Origin: Actinomycetes bacterium
Lineage (GTDB): Bacteria > Actinomycetota > Acidimicrobiia > Acidimicrobiales > RAAP-2
Assembly (NCBI GenBank): GCA_021790675.1
Contig: JAJYGN010000077.1
Span: 1 to 38,095, forward strand
Length of the DNA stretch: 38,095 nucleotides
Direction of reading: 5' to 3'
Notes under the pieces: model-generated
Database searches by the model: none
Seen by the model: the letters and a program-made list of their open reading frames with translations, nothing else
What the model was told of the DNA's origin: nothing
Shown: positions 1 through 8,280 of the stretch, one piece after another
Layout: each line of letters opens with the position of its first letter
How positions within the stretch are numbered: position 1 is the stretch's first letter
Translations under genes and position numbers: made by a program

Positions 1-143
1 CGCCCAGCGAGGGCGAGTGCGAAGGAGCTCGCACCAATCAGCAGCGCGGCACTCGCCAGAACCCGCCCACGGCGTGGCATCAACGCCCCGGCGAGGGCCC
101 CCGCACCGGTGCACGCGAGGAACGCGACGAAGAGGATCGTCAC
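1..143 (-). CDS. Membrane subunit of hydrogenase-4/complex-I-like operon, N-terminus (partial)
   Basis: Only the first 47 residues lie in the window; the gene runs off the left edge. It starts at GTG (143-141) and overlaps the stop of the preceding hydrogenase-type small subunit by 4 bases (GTGA), which implies translational coupling. The visible peptide is almost entirely hydrophobic: one membrane segment at about residues 3-20, a short basic loop (PRRGR), then a second segment. This fits the N-terminus of a proton-pumping HyfB/NuoL/MrpD-type antiporter subunit, the usual partner of such small subunits. The family call rests mainly on context. Any small hydrophobic Hyf/Mnh subunit would look alike over this length. 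Confidence 0.5.
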   Translation of the reverse strand, partial: MTILFVAFLACTGAGALAGALMPRRGRVLASAALLIGASSFALALAG

Positions 144-625
144 TGGCCGGTGAAGGTTCGTAGGACGTTTACAATTTCGCTCGGTCGAGGCGGGCAGCCC
201 GCGATGTGGGCGTCGACCGGGACAATGTCCTCCACTGAGCCGGCGACGCCGTAGGCGCCGCGGAACTCGCCGCAGTCGCGCGCGCAGTCGCCCAGGGAGA
301 TCACCAGGCGCGGCTCGGGCATCGCCGCCAGGGTCTTGAGGAGGGGCTCGCGCAGATTGTGGGTCACCGGACCGGTCACGATCAAGGCGTCGGCGTGGCG
401 GGGCGAGGCGACCAGTCGCACTCCGTACCGCTCGACGTCGTAGACCGGCGAGAAGGCCGAGGCGAGTTCGAGCTCGCAGCCGTTGCACGACCCGGCGTCG
501 ACGTGGCGAACCTGGAGGGACCCGCGCAGGGAAGGGGCGGATGCGGCTGCTTCACTGGGCCGCTCGAACGTTTCGGCGTCACGTGACCGTCGCCTGAGCG
601 CACCCACCGCAATCCGAAAGGTCAT
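140..625 (-). CDS. NuoB/HycG-like small subunit of a membrane-bound hydrogenase or related oxidoreductase
   Basis: This 161-residue protein belongs to the NADH-quinone oxidoreductase 20-kDa / group 4 [NiFe]-hydrogenase small-subunit family. The cluster ligands are visible: C47-N-G-C50-E-L-E, C114 in GDC, C118, and C144 in a GCPPRPSE motif. These match the [4Fe-4S] site that passes electrons to or from the catalytic large subunit. HycG, HyfI and EchC have the CxGCxxE spacing seen here, whereas true NuoB has adjacent cysteines at the first site, so a hydrogenase-type or hydrogenase-like complex is more likely than complex I. About 35 N-terminal residues precede the conserved core. It appears to be the first gene of a leftward operon, and the next gene overlaps it by 4 bases. 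The large subunit is not in the window, so hydrogenase activity itself cannot be confirmed. Confidence 0.82.
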   Translation of the reverse strand: MTFRIAVGALRRRSRDAETFERPSEAAASAPSLRGSLQVRHVDAGSCNGCELELASAFSPVYDVERYGVRLVASPRHADALIVTGPVTHNLREPLLKTLAAMPEPRLVISLGDCARDCGEFRGAYGVAGSVEDIVPVDAHIAGCPPRPSEIVNVLRTFTGQ

Positions 626-726
626 CGTGTCGTCCTCTGCGCAGGCGAGTACATCGTGTTCAGCCGTCGCGTCAGGGATGACTGTATCACCGCGACGTGC
701 GATTCCCTTAATGGGAAGCGGTTGGA
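626..726. other. Intergenic region, likely holding the promoter of the leftward oxidoreductase operon
   Basis: 101 bases separate the stop of the flavoreductase from the start of the small-subunit gene, both read leftward. A short inverted repeat, TTCCC then GGGAA with a five-base loop, lies near 702-716. It has no following T-run on either strand, so it is at best a weak terminator for the flavoreductase. I see no convincing -35/-10 pair. Confidence 0.3.
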
Positions 727-1500
727 TCAGTCGTCTGACTTGACGGGTTCGCCGTGGGCGGCGTTGGGCCGTCCGGCGCGCCAGAAGGACTTCGACGAGA
801 CGTCCGTTGACTCCAGCCCGCGGTCGGCGAGCGGGCGTAGGAGGGCGCGCATGACAGAGAACTCACCGAAGAGATAGGCGTGGCCGCGCCCCGGTGGCAG
901 GGTTAAGGCGGCGAGCCCACTGAGTAGTCCGGCGGGATCGTTCGGCGCGCGCTGCGCGCGGTCGACGAACACCCCGGTCACGCCGACGCCATCGGCGAGC
1001 TGCGTGGTGAGGGCGTCCTCGGAGTGGGAGATCTCGACGACGAAGAGGGCCTGCGAGGGAGCGTCGATCGATTCGGCCATGCGGTAGAAGGCCGCCAGGG
1101 AGCTCACGTCGCCCATGAAGAGATGCCAGTCGACATCCTCGGCGAGGAGGATCTTGCCCCGCGGTCCGATGACGTCCACCTGGTCACCGGGCGCGGCCGA
1201 CGCCGCCCAGTGAGAACCGTCGCCGTCGTGGCCGGTGGTGACCCACAACGTGAACTCGTCACGCTCTTCGTCGACGCTGCGCACGCTGTAGCGCCGGCGC
1301 ACCACGTGCTCGTCGCTCTCGCCGACCAGGATCATGGCGTCATTGCCGGGCTGTCCGGCGAGGGTTGGGGCGTTGCCCCGCAGGGTGACCGCGGTCAGTG
1401 AGGGCGACAGTGGCGAGGTCGTCACGACCTCGCAGACGGACGCGACCGCCCCCAGGCGCGCCGCGAGTTCGAGCGAGTGCACCAGGGGGGAACGGGTCAC
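727..1500 (-). CDS. Siderophore-interacting FAD-binding protein (ViuB/SIP-type ferric reductase)
   Basis: The 257-residue protein has the layout of the SIP family: an N-terminal FAD-binding beta-barrel with the flavin motif RRRYSVRS (about 68-75), a glycine-rich GPRGK turn near 112, and a C-terminal NAD(P)H-binding half beginning at MGDVSSLAAF (about 129). It ends with the family's SFWRAGRPNAAHGE signature (about 238-251), comparable to YWRxGRxxxxH in known members. These proteins reduce ferric siderophores in the cytosol with NAD(P)H so that iron is released. The start is GTG at 1500, facing away from ftsK, so the 58-base gap to ftsK must hold two divergent promoters. No siderophore transporter lies nearby. 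A function in releasing iron is inferred from the family alone. Confidence 0.88.
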   Translation of the reverse strand: MTRSPLVHSLELAARLGAVASVCEVVTTSPLSPSLTAVTLRGNAPTLAGQPGNDAMILVGESDEHVVRRRYSVRSVDEERDEFTLWVTTGHDGDGSHWAASAAPGDQVDVIGPRGKILLAEDVDWHLFMGDVSSLAAFYRMAESIDAPSQALFVVEISHSEDALTTQLADGVGVTGVFVDRAQRAPNDPAGLLSGLAALTLPPGRGHAYLFGEFSVMRALLRPLADRGLESTDVSSKSFWRAGRPNAAHGEPVKSDD

Positions 1501-1558
1501 CGCAGAAGCCTACCGAGTGGCGCGTTGAGCGCGAACTTCAAAAGTAAGTTGGAGGGTT

Positions 1559-3913
1559 GTGGCGAGTGGGCGACATCAGAAGAAGCCGGTGAGCCGGACG
1601 TCGAAGTCGACGAAGCCGGCTCCGGCCCCCTCGTTGTGGCGACGCCATGAACGTGACGTGTGGATCGTCCTGCTGATCGTTGTCGGCCTGTTCGTGGCCC
1701 TGTCCGAAGCCCACGCTCTCGGGCCGGTGGGGCGCGCGCTCTCGCGGGCACTCTCGTCGCTGCTCGGCGTGGGACGATTCGCCCTGCCGTTCGTCGTGGT
1801 GGGCATTGGCGTCGGTCTGGGCTGGGGGCGCATCGAGGTCGATCGACGACGGATCGCCTGGGGTCTGGCCCTCGGGCTCTTCGGGTTGTGCGGGATGGGA
1901 TACCTCGCGGGGGGACACCCGGGTCTGCACGCGAGCAGTGAACGCCTGGCACACGGCGGCGGCTGGATCGGGGCGATCATCGGGGGCGGCCTACTGCACG
2001 CGCTGGGCATCGGCGGCGCCCTGATCGTTCTCGTCGCGCTGCTGCTCGTGGCCACCATTGTCTTGACCGGGATCGGACTCAAGGCGCTCGTCGCCATGGG
2101 GGCCGCTCTCGCGCGGCTGCTGGGGCGAAAACTCTTCACTGCGTGGCGCGAGCGCTCGAGCGAGACCGAGACCCTCGGCGACGCCGAAGCGGACAACGCG
2201 CGACGTGCGAGTCGCAGGAAGTCCGTGGCCCCGGTTGAAGAGGCCGTCGAGACTCCGGCGGCTGACTTTGAGTTCCCCAGCAACGACGAGTACGTCGACG
2301 CCGACATAGATCCCTACGGCGACGACGGGGTGCACGTGCACGAGGACGTCGACGACGTCGCGCCACCGATCCGCCCGGCCGTTCACGCCGTTGCGGTGCC
2401 CAGCCACTGGGAGTTGCCACCGCTCGCATTACTCGCGACCTCGCGCGAGCAGCGCACCGACCCGCGCGTGCTCGACGAGGCCGGTGCCGAACTGGTCGAG
2501 GCCCTCGCTGCTCACGGCGTAGACACGACCCTGGTGGGCTACACCATGGGCCCGACGGTCACCCGCTTCGAGCTCGAACTCGGCCCGGGCGTGAAGGTGG
2601 CGCGCGTGACATCACTCAACCGTGACATCGCCTACGCCATGGCCACGCCCGACGTGCGCATCGTGGCACCAATCCCAGGGCGCAGCGCCATCGGTGTCGA
2701 AGTGCCGAACCGCCAGCGCACGCTGGTGGCGCTGGGCGACCTGCTCGCGACCGACGAGGCGCGCGCGGCCACACACCCCCTTGACGTGCCGGTGGGTCGC
2801 GACATCTCAGGCAAGGTCGAGATCGTCAACCTGGGCGAGATGCCCCACGTCTTGATCTCCGGAGCGACGGGCGCGGGCAAGAGCTCGTGCATCAATTCAC
2901 TGATCACCTCGCTGGTCATGCGAGCGACACCCGACCAGGTGCGCTTGATCCTCATCGACCCCAAACGTGTGGAGATGGGTCAGTACAACGACCTTCAGCA
3001 TCTGCTCGCGCCTGTCGTCGTTGACCCGAAGAAGGCCGCTGCGACGCTGAATTGGGCGGTCAAGGAGATGGAGCGGCGCTACGACATCCTCGCCGAGTGC
3101 GGTGCGCGCGACATCACGAGCTATCAGCAAATGCTCGCGCGCGGCGAGATCGAGCGGCCCGTGTCCTCGCACCAGATGGTCGCCGACGTGCTCGAGCGCA
3201 CCTCCGGGCTCGTGGATGAGGAGGACGAGGAGCAACCCGAGGTACTGCCCTACATCGTCATCGTCGTCGACGAGTTGAACGACCTGATGATGGTGGCCGC
3301 GCGCGACGTCGAAGAGTCTGTCGTGCGCATCGCACAGATGGCGCGTGCCGTGGGAATCCACCTGGTGCTCGCGACCCAGCGTCCGAGCGTGGACGTGATC
3401 ACCGGCGTCATCAAAGCCAACGTGCCCAGCCGGATGGCCTTCGCCGTGTCCTCTCTCGCCGACAGCCGCGTCATCCTCGATCAGGCGGGTGCCGAGCGAT
3501 TGATAGGCAAGGGCGACATGCTGCTCGTCACCGCGTCTTCGAGCGTCGCGCACCGCCTGCAGAGTCCGTGGGTCAGCGAAGAAGAGGTGCGCCGGGTCGT
3601 TGACTTCTGGCGCGCCCAGGGTGGCCGACGCGAGACGGTGGTCGCCCTCGACGAGCGTGCCGACAGCGGCGACGTTGGCCCCGGGGGCGGTGGCGATGAC
3701 GACGAGGTCCTGGCCAAGGCGCGCGAGCTCGTCTTGCGCTTTCAGTCGGGATCGACGTCGATGCTCCAGCGCAAGCTGCGCGTGGGATTCGCTCGGGCCG
3801 GTCGCCTGATGGACCAGCTCGAAGAGGAGGGCATCGTGGCCGCCGGTGAGGGGTCAAAGGCTCGCAAGGTCCTGAAGACCTACGAGGAGTACTTCCAAGA
3901 GCGTTCGGTCTAG
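1559..3913 (+). CDS. ftsK: DNA translocase FtsK/SpoIIIE
   Basis: 784 residues in the family order. A basic N-terminal tail is followed by four or so membrane segments (about 34-50, 73-90, 99-117, 136-172), an acidic linker (about 190-275), and the alpha-beta RecA-like motor. Walker A is GATGAGKSS (435-443) and Walker B is IVIVVDELNDL with D571-E572. A winged-helix gamma domain (about 715-780) reads polar sequences (KOPS/SRS). The protein is a hexameric pump at the division septum that clears chromosome ends and activates XerCD at dif. The length is normal for actinobacteria. The start is GTG at 1559; the only strong ribosome site, GGAGGG at 1551-1556, sits just 2 bases from it, but no better in-frame start exists. 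The carboxypeptidase gene follows 2 bases after the stop. Confidence 0.97.
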   Translation: MASGRHQKKPVSRTSKSTKPAPAPSLWRRHERDVWIVLLIVVGLFVALSEAHALGPVGRALSRALSSLLGVGRFALPFVVVGIGVGLGWGRIEVDRRRIAWGLALGLFGLCGMGYLAGGHPGLHASSERLAHGGGWIGAIIGGGLLHALGIGGALIVLVALLLVATIVLTGIGLKALVAMGAALARLLGRKLFTAWRERSSETETLGDAEADNARRASRRKSVAPVEEAVETPAADFEFPSNDEYVDADIDPYGDDGVHVHEDVDDVAPPIRPAVHAVAVPSHWELPPLALLATSREQRTDPRVLDEAGAELVEALAAHGVDTTLVGYTMGPTVTRFELELGPGVKVARVTSLNRDIAYAMATPDVRIVAPIPGRSAIGVEVPNRQRTLVALGDLLATDEARAATHPLDVPVGRDISGKVEIVNLGEMPHVLISGATGAGKSSCINSLITSLVMRATPDQVRLILIDPKRVEMGQYNDLQHLLAPVVVDPKKAAATLNWAVKEMERRYDILAECGARDITSYQQMLARGEIERPVSSHQMVADVLERTSGLVDEEDEEQPEVLPYIVIVVDELNDLMMVAARDVEESVVRIAQMARAVGIHLVLATQRPSVDVITGVIKANVPSRMAFAVSSLADSRVILDQAGAERLIGKGDMLLVTASSSVAHRLQSPWVSEEEVRRVVDFWRAQGGRRETVVALDERADSGDVGPGGGGDDDEVLAKARELVLRFQSGSTSMLQRKLRVGFARAGRLMDQLEEEGIVAAGEGSKARKVLKTYEEYFQERSV

Positions 3914-3915
3914 CA

Positions 3916-5133
3916 GTGCACCGCAGCAATCGTCACCCCCGGCGTCGTGGACTCTTCGCGCGCGGCGTCGCCATGGTCCTCGGAGTGGGTATCGCCGGGG
4001 GGATCATCGTGGCGATGCAGCTGCCGCTGCTCGGTGGCGTCGCAACGGCCTCGATCACTCTGCGCGACCTCGGCTCGAAGAGTGCGAGTGCGCCGCTCGC
4101 CTGGCCGAGCGAGGGTAGCGCCGCGCTCTACATCCCGTCGCTCGGTGTCACGCGCAGCGTGAGAAACGCCATCGTGCCAATCGCGAGCCTGACCAAGATG
4201 ATGACGGCCTACGTCGTGTTGCAGAAGCTTCCGCTCTCGATCGGAGAGACCGGTCCGTGCGTCACCGTGAGCGCGAACGACCTGGCGACCTACGAGTACA
4301 TGAAATCCACTGACCAGTCGAGTGTCCCGGTCGTCGTCGGCGAGACGCTCTGTGAGTCGACTCTGCTCAACGGGTTGCTCGTGCACTCGGCCGACAACTA
4401 CGCCGCCATGCTCGCCGACATGGTCGCGGGGGGCCAGGCGAGCTTCGTCACCCTGATGAACGAAACGGCCCACGTGCTCGGTCTGACCCAGACGTCTTAC
4501 GCCGACGCCTCGGGATACGACCCAGCGTCGGTCTCGAGCGCACTCGACCAGGCCCGACTCGCGAACCTGCTGATGGCCTCGCCTCTCGTGCGATCGATCG
4601 TGATCCAGCCGAGCGTCGAGTTGCCAGTGGGCGGCCTCGAGAACTCCTACACGCCCTACGTAGGGGTGGACAACGTGATCGGCGTGAAGTCGGGTCGCAC
4701 GAGCGAGGCGGGCGGGTGTGACGTGATGGCGATGACCTTCACCGAGGGCGCGACGACGGAGGTTCTCTACGCCGTGGTGCTCGGCCAACGCGGCGGCGAC
4801 CTCCTGGGACCGGCCGGCGACGCGGCGCTCGCCCTGGCTAGAAGCGCTCTCACCCACGTCCAGCATCTCTCGCTGCAACGCGGCGACGTGGTGGGCCGTA
4901 TCGGTTGGACGGGCTCTCGCACGCCGGTCGTCCTCGGTGGGTCGGCCACGTTGTGGTGGTGGGGCGACTCCTCGCGTGTGCCCGTGGCGGTCACGCTGAC
5001 CGGTGGCGTGAATCGAATTCGCGCTGGTGAGCGCGTCGGTTCAATCGAGGTGACCGGGCCCGTGCGCGCGACGCTGCCACTGCTGGCTCAACATTCGGTC
5101 GCACCGCTCACGTTGCTCCAACGCCTACGCTGA
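3916..5133 (+). CDS. D-alanyl-D-alanine carboxypeptidase-like protein (peptidase family S11)
   Basis: 405 residues. An N-terminal membrane anchor or signal segment (about 17-38) precedes a penicillin-binding transpeptidase fold. The catalytic SxxK is S91-L-T-K94 in the context ASLTKMMTAY. The second motif, usually SxN, reads S158-A-D160 followed by N. The third, usually KTG, reads K258-S-G260. About 100 C-terminal residues form a beta-rich PBP5-like tail. S11 enzymes sit on the outer face of the membrane and trim the terminal D-alanine of peptidoglycan stem peptides, limiting cross-linking. The serine and lysine nucleophile pair is present, so it is probably active, but the two altered motifs leave substrate and activity open. 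It begins with GTG 2 bases after ftsK and is probably co-transcribed with it. Confidence 0.87.
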   Translation: MHRSNRHPRRRGLFARGVAMVLGVGIAGGIIVAMQLPLLGGVATASITLRDLGSKSASAPLAWPSEGSAALYIPSLGVTRSVRNAIVPIASLTKMMTAYVVLQKLPLSIGETGPCVTVSANDLATYEYMKSTDQSSVPVVVGETLCESTLLNGLLVHSADNYAAMLADMVAGGQASFVTLMNETAHVLGLTQTSYADASGYDPASVSSALDQARLANLLMASPLVRSIVIQPSVELPVGGLENSYTPYVGVDNVIGVKSGRTSEAGGCDVMAMTFTEGATTEVLYAVVLGQRGGDLLGPAGDAALALARSALTHVQHLSLQRGDVVGRIGWTGSRTPVVLGGSATLWWWGDSSRVPVAVTLTGGVNRIRAGERVGSIEVTGPVRATLPLLAQHSVAPLTLLQRLR

Positions 5134-5137
5134 GTCA

Positions 5138-5983
5138 ATGCTCGCGCGTGTGCCCGCTTCGTCGGCCAACCTCGGGCCGGGCTTTGACACTCTGGCGGTG
5201 GCCCTAAACCTCTACGTGGACGTGAGTGTCGAGGCCGCCGACGACTTCTGCATCACCAGCGCCGGCGAGGGCGCGGGACTGTTCGACGACGAGGGCCATC
5301 TGGCGGCGGTGGTCGCTCGCGAGGTTCTGGGCCACTCGCGCGTCTCGATCCACGTCGAGTCGCAGATCCCCCTGTCGCGCGGACTGGGCTCCTCGGCGTC
5401 GCTGGCTCTCGCCGCGGCCGCGGCGGCCGGGGCCGCTGATCCGTTGGCGCTGGCCACGCGCGTAGACGGGCACGCCGAAAACGCTGCCGCCTCGCGCTAC
5501 GGGGGCCTGGTCGCTGCGGCGCTGCGCAACGGCGTACCCGTCGCGAGATCGCTGACGCTCGACAGCGCGTGGCGCTTCGTCGTCGTGATCCCGCAGGCGC
5601 AGTTGGCCACGAGTGACGCGCGCCGCGTGCTGCCACACGAAGTCCCCTTCGCCGACGCCGTGTTCAACCTGAACGCGATGGGACTGCTCATCGCCGGTCT
5701 CGCGGATCGCAACAACTTCGTGTCCGGCTCAATGGGCGACGCGTTGCACCAGCCCTACCGGATGGCGCTGCTGCCTTTCGCCGCCGGGGTGCTCGCAGCC
5801 CTGGTGGAGGCCGGAGCGAGCGGGGCCTGCTGGTCCGGGGCCGGCTCGACGATGCTGGGTCTCGTGGGCGTCGAGGAGGCCGAAGCCGTGGCCGCCGCCG
5901 CTCGCACGCATCTTTCGGACGAGGGCGTTGCGGGGACCGTGCGAGTCCTCGACGCCGATCGCACCGGCCTGGTCACGCGTTGA
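5138..5983 (+). CDS. thrB: Homoserine kinase
   Basis: 281 residues of the GHMP kinase superfamily. The N-terminal signature VPASSANLGPGFD (about 5-17) and the ATP-binding loop IPLSRGLGSSAS (GLGSSAS at 82-88) are both intact. A C-terminal glycine-rich GACWSGAGSTM motif (about 228-238) completes the fold. ThrB phosphorylates L-homoserine to O-phosphohomoserine, the substrate of threonine synthase, in the cytosol. ATG at 5138 lies 4 bases after the previous stop. No hom or thrC gene is nearby, which is unusual because actinobacteria often keep hom-thrC-thrB together. The next gene, a RhtA-like exporter, overlaps it by 4 bases, which suggests joint control of homoserine/threonine flux and export. 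Confidence 0.96.
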   Translation: MLARVPASSANLGPGFDTLAVALNLYVDVSVEAADDFCITSAGEGAGLFDDEGHLAAVVAREVLGHSRVSIHVESQIPLSRGLGSSASLALAAAAAAGAADPLALATRVDGHAENAAASRYGGLVAAALRNGVPVARSLTLDSAWRFVVVIPQAQLATSDARRVLPHEVPFADAVFNLNAMGLLIAGLADRNNFVSGSMGDALHQPYRMALLPFAAGVLAALVEAGASGACWSGAGSTMLGLVGVEEAEAVAAAARTHLSDEGVAGTVRVLDADRTGLVTR

Positions 5984-6855
5984 GGGCTCTGTCGCACACC
6001 CGTCGCCAGGCTCTAGCGGGCGGCGGCTTCATCATCGTCGGGGCGATCTTCATCCAGTGGTCGGTCGCGATTGTCTCGCCGGTCTTTCAGCTCGTCGGCG
6101 CCTCGGCGGCCAGTGCCTGGCGCTTCGACTTCGGCGCCCTGGTGCTGGTGGTGATCGCGCGCCCCAAGGTGCGGGCCTGGAACCGGCGCCAGTGGGGTGG
6201 AGTCGTGGTGCTCGGCGTCGCCACGGCCTTCATGAACCAATGCTTCTACCAGTCGATCGCACGCATCCCGCTGGGAACCGCGGTAGCGATCGAGTACCTC
6301 GGACCCTTCCTCGTCGCGGCGTTGGGCAAGCGGACGCCGCGCCACTTCGCCTTTCTCATCCTCGGCGCCGTAGGCGTCGTGTTCCTCACGCGTCCCGGGG
6401 GCGGGATCAACCTCGTCGGCATGCTCTTCGCCGGCGGGTCGGGCCTGGGCTGGGCCATCTACGCGCTGGCCTCGCACCGGGTGGGCGGGGCCACCAAGGG
6501 TTTCAGCGGCCTCGCGGTCGCCATGTCGATCTCGGGGTTGGTGACCCTGCCCTTCGCGATCGGCTCGGCGCCCGCTCTCTTTACCAGCGCGTCGTCGGTG
6601 GCACGCATCGCGACCACCGCGGTGATGGCGATCGTCGTGGGTTTTGGGGCCGAGATGCAGGCGCTGCGCCGGGTGAAGCCCTCGATCGTGAGCGTCCTGT
6701 TGGCGCTGGATCCCGCGGTGGCCTTCGCGGTGGGCTTCTTTCTCCTCGGTCAGCGCATCACCGTCTTTGACGCCGTGGGCCTGGTGTGCGTGGTGGCCGC
6801 GGGTCTTGGCGTGACGACCGACGTCGTCGAATCCGACGTGGGGCTCGCCCTCTAG
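5980..6855 (+). CDS. EamA-family transporter, RhtA-like amino-acid exporter
   Basis: 291 residues with about ten hydrophobic segments arranged as two EamA repeats (drug/metabolite transporter superfamily). The stretch SIARIPLGTAVAIEYLGPF (about 90-108) resembles the SIQTVPLGIAVALEFTGP region of E. coli RhtA, the threonine/homoserine exporter, and the second repeat ends with a typical DPAVAFAVGFFLLGQ segment. The start chosen is TTG at 5980, overlapping the thrB stop (TTGA). Coupling to thrB supports homoserine or threonine as substrate. That is an inference from context and similarity; related EamA proteins carry other amino acids and nucleosides. Confidence 0.8.
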   Translation: MRALSHTRRQALAGGGFIIVGAIFIQWSVAIVSPVFQLVGASAASAWRFDFGALVLVVIARPKVRAWNRRQWGGVVVLGVATAFMNQCFYQSIARIPLGTAVAIEYLGPFLVAALGKRTPRHFAFLILGAVGVVFLTRPGGGINLVGMLFAGGSGLGWAIYALASHRVGGATKGFSGLAVAMSISGLVTLPFAIGSAPALFTSASSVARIATTAVMAIVVGFGAEMQALRRVKPSIVSVLLALDPAVAFAVGFFLLGQRITVFDAVGLVCVVAAGLGVTTDVVESDVGLAL

Positions 6856-6885
6856 ACCCCACGCGCCCGCCGTTAGGCTGGTCGG

Positions 6886-8280
6886 GTGGCGAATCCGCGC
6901 ACCTTTTCGATCCGAACCTTCGGCTGCCAGATGAACGAGCACGACGCTGAGCGCCTGGCCGGCCTGCTGGTCGCTGACGGCCTGGTCGCCGCGCCCGAGG
7001 GGGCCGACGCCGACGTGGTGGTCTTTAACACGTGCACGATTCGCGAGAACGCGGACCTCAAGCTCTATAGCGCCCTCGGACACCTCAAGGCCGAAAAGTT
7101 GCGCCGCCCCGACATGCAGATCGCGGTCGGTGGCTGCATGGCCCAGAAGGATCGCGGACAGATCCTTGAGCGCGCGGCCTGGGTGGACGTGGTCTTTGGC
7201 ACCCACAATCTCGCCGAGGCGCCGGCGCTGCTGCGCCGGTCCCGGGTGGAGGGGCCGCTCGTTGACATCTGGGACGCGCCCGACCCCGAGGCCAGTCGCG
7301 ACATGGCGCCGGCGCTCTACGCGGTGCGCGACGTGGCCTGGTCGGCGTGGATGACGATTCAAACCGGATGCGATAACACCTGCGCGTATTGCATCGTGCC
7401 GGCGGTGCGCGGACGCGAGATCAGCCGGCCCCTCGAGGATCTGGTGGCCGAGGCGACGATGCTGGCCGCTCAGGGCGTCACCGAGATCACCGTGCTCGGC
7501 CAGAACGTCAACTCCTACGGACGCGACATCACCGGACGGCGCCCGCTGTTCGCCCAGCTGCTGCGCGAACTCGGCACCGTTGAGGGCGTCGAGCGGATCC
7601 GCTTCACGAGCCCGCACCCTAAGGACCTTCGCCCCGAGACGATCGAGGCGATGGCTGAGACGCCCGCGGTCTGTCCCCAGCTGCACCTGCCCATGCAGTC
7701 GGGCTCGAACCGGGTGCTCGCGGCGATGCGAAGGGGATATCGCATAGAGCGCTACCTCGAGCGATTGGCGGCCGCGCGCGCGACCGTGCCCGACCTCGCG
7801 GTGACGACGGACCTGATCGTGGGATTTCCCGGCGAGACCGACGCCGAGTTCGACGAAACCCTCGCGGCCGTGGCGGCGGCCGAGTTCGACTCGGCCTACA
7901 CCTTCATCTTCTCGCCGCGCGAGGGAACCCGCGCGGCCGAGATGAGCGCGGACTTCGTCGACGACGACGTGGTCAAAGAGCGCTTCGCCCGTCTCAAGGA
8001 CGTTCTGGACCGCTCCACCCTGCGCCGTCACGAGGCCCGCGTCGGGCGCCGGGAGGAAGTTCTCGTCGAAGGGCCGTCCAAGCGCAACCCGGCAATGCTT
8101 TCGGGCCGCACGCGCCAGGGCAAGCTGACCCACTTCGCACCAGGGGAGGTAGCGCCACGTCCCGGGTCCCTCGTCGAGGTCGACGTCACCTACGGGGCCC
8201 CGTACTACCTGCGCGGGGACCTGGTCTCGGTGTTACGCGCACCGCGACACCGCACTCGACTCGCCGTCGCCAGCGCGTGA
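6886..8280 (+). CDS. miaB: tRNA-2-methylthio-N6-dimethylallyladenosine synthase
   Basis: 464 residues with the three methylthiotransferase domains. The N-terminal UPF0004 domain binds the auxiliary [4Fe-4S] cluster through C14 (FGCQMNEHD), C50 (NTCTIREN) and C84 (GGCMAQKD). The radical-SAM core carries C162xxxC166xxC169 (TGCDNTCAYC). A C-terminal TRAM domain (about 385-450) binds tRNA. MiaB adds a methylthio group to i6A37 of tRNAs that read UNN codons, after MiaA has placed the isopentenyl group. GTG at 6886 follows a 30-base gap. miaA overlaps its stop by 4 bases, so the two successive enzymes of one tRNA modification are coupled. Confidence 0.97.
   Translation: MANPRTFSIRTFGCQMNEHDAERLAGLLVADGLVAAPEGADADVVVFNTCTIRENADLKLYSALGHLKAEKLRRPDMQIAVGGCMAQKDRGQILERAAWVDVVFGTHNLAEAPALLRRSRVEGPLVDIWDAPDPEASRDMAPALYAVRDVAWSAWMTIQTGCDNTCAYCIVPAVRGREISRPLEDLVAEATMLAAQGVTEITVLGQNVNSYGRDITGRRPLFAQLLRELGTVEGVERIRFTSPHPKDLRPETIEAMAETPAVCPQLHLPMQSGSNRVLAAMRRGYRIERYLERLAAARATVPDLAVTTDLIVGFPGETDAEFDETLAAVAAAEFDSAYTFIFSPREGTRAAEMSADFVDDDVVKERFARLKDVLDRSTLRRHEARVGRREEVLVEGPSKRNPAMLSGRTRQGKLTHFAPGEVAPRPGSLVEVDVTYGAPYYLRGDLVSVLRAPRHRTRLAVASA

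Noticed and set aside
6013-8133. A 706-codon open frame on the minus strand opposite rhtA-like, miaB
   Set aside because: It is the GC-rich mirror of two genes with clear catalytic motifs. Its product is low-complexity (H, R, G, E-rich) with no recognisable domain.
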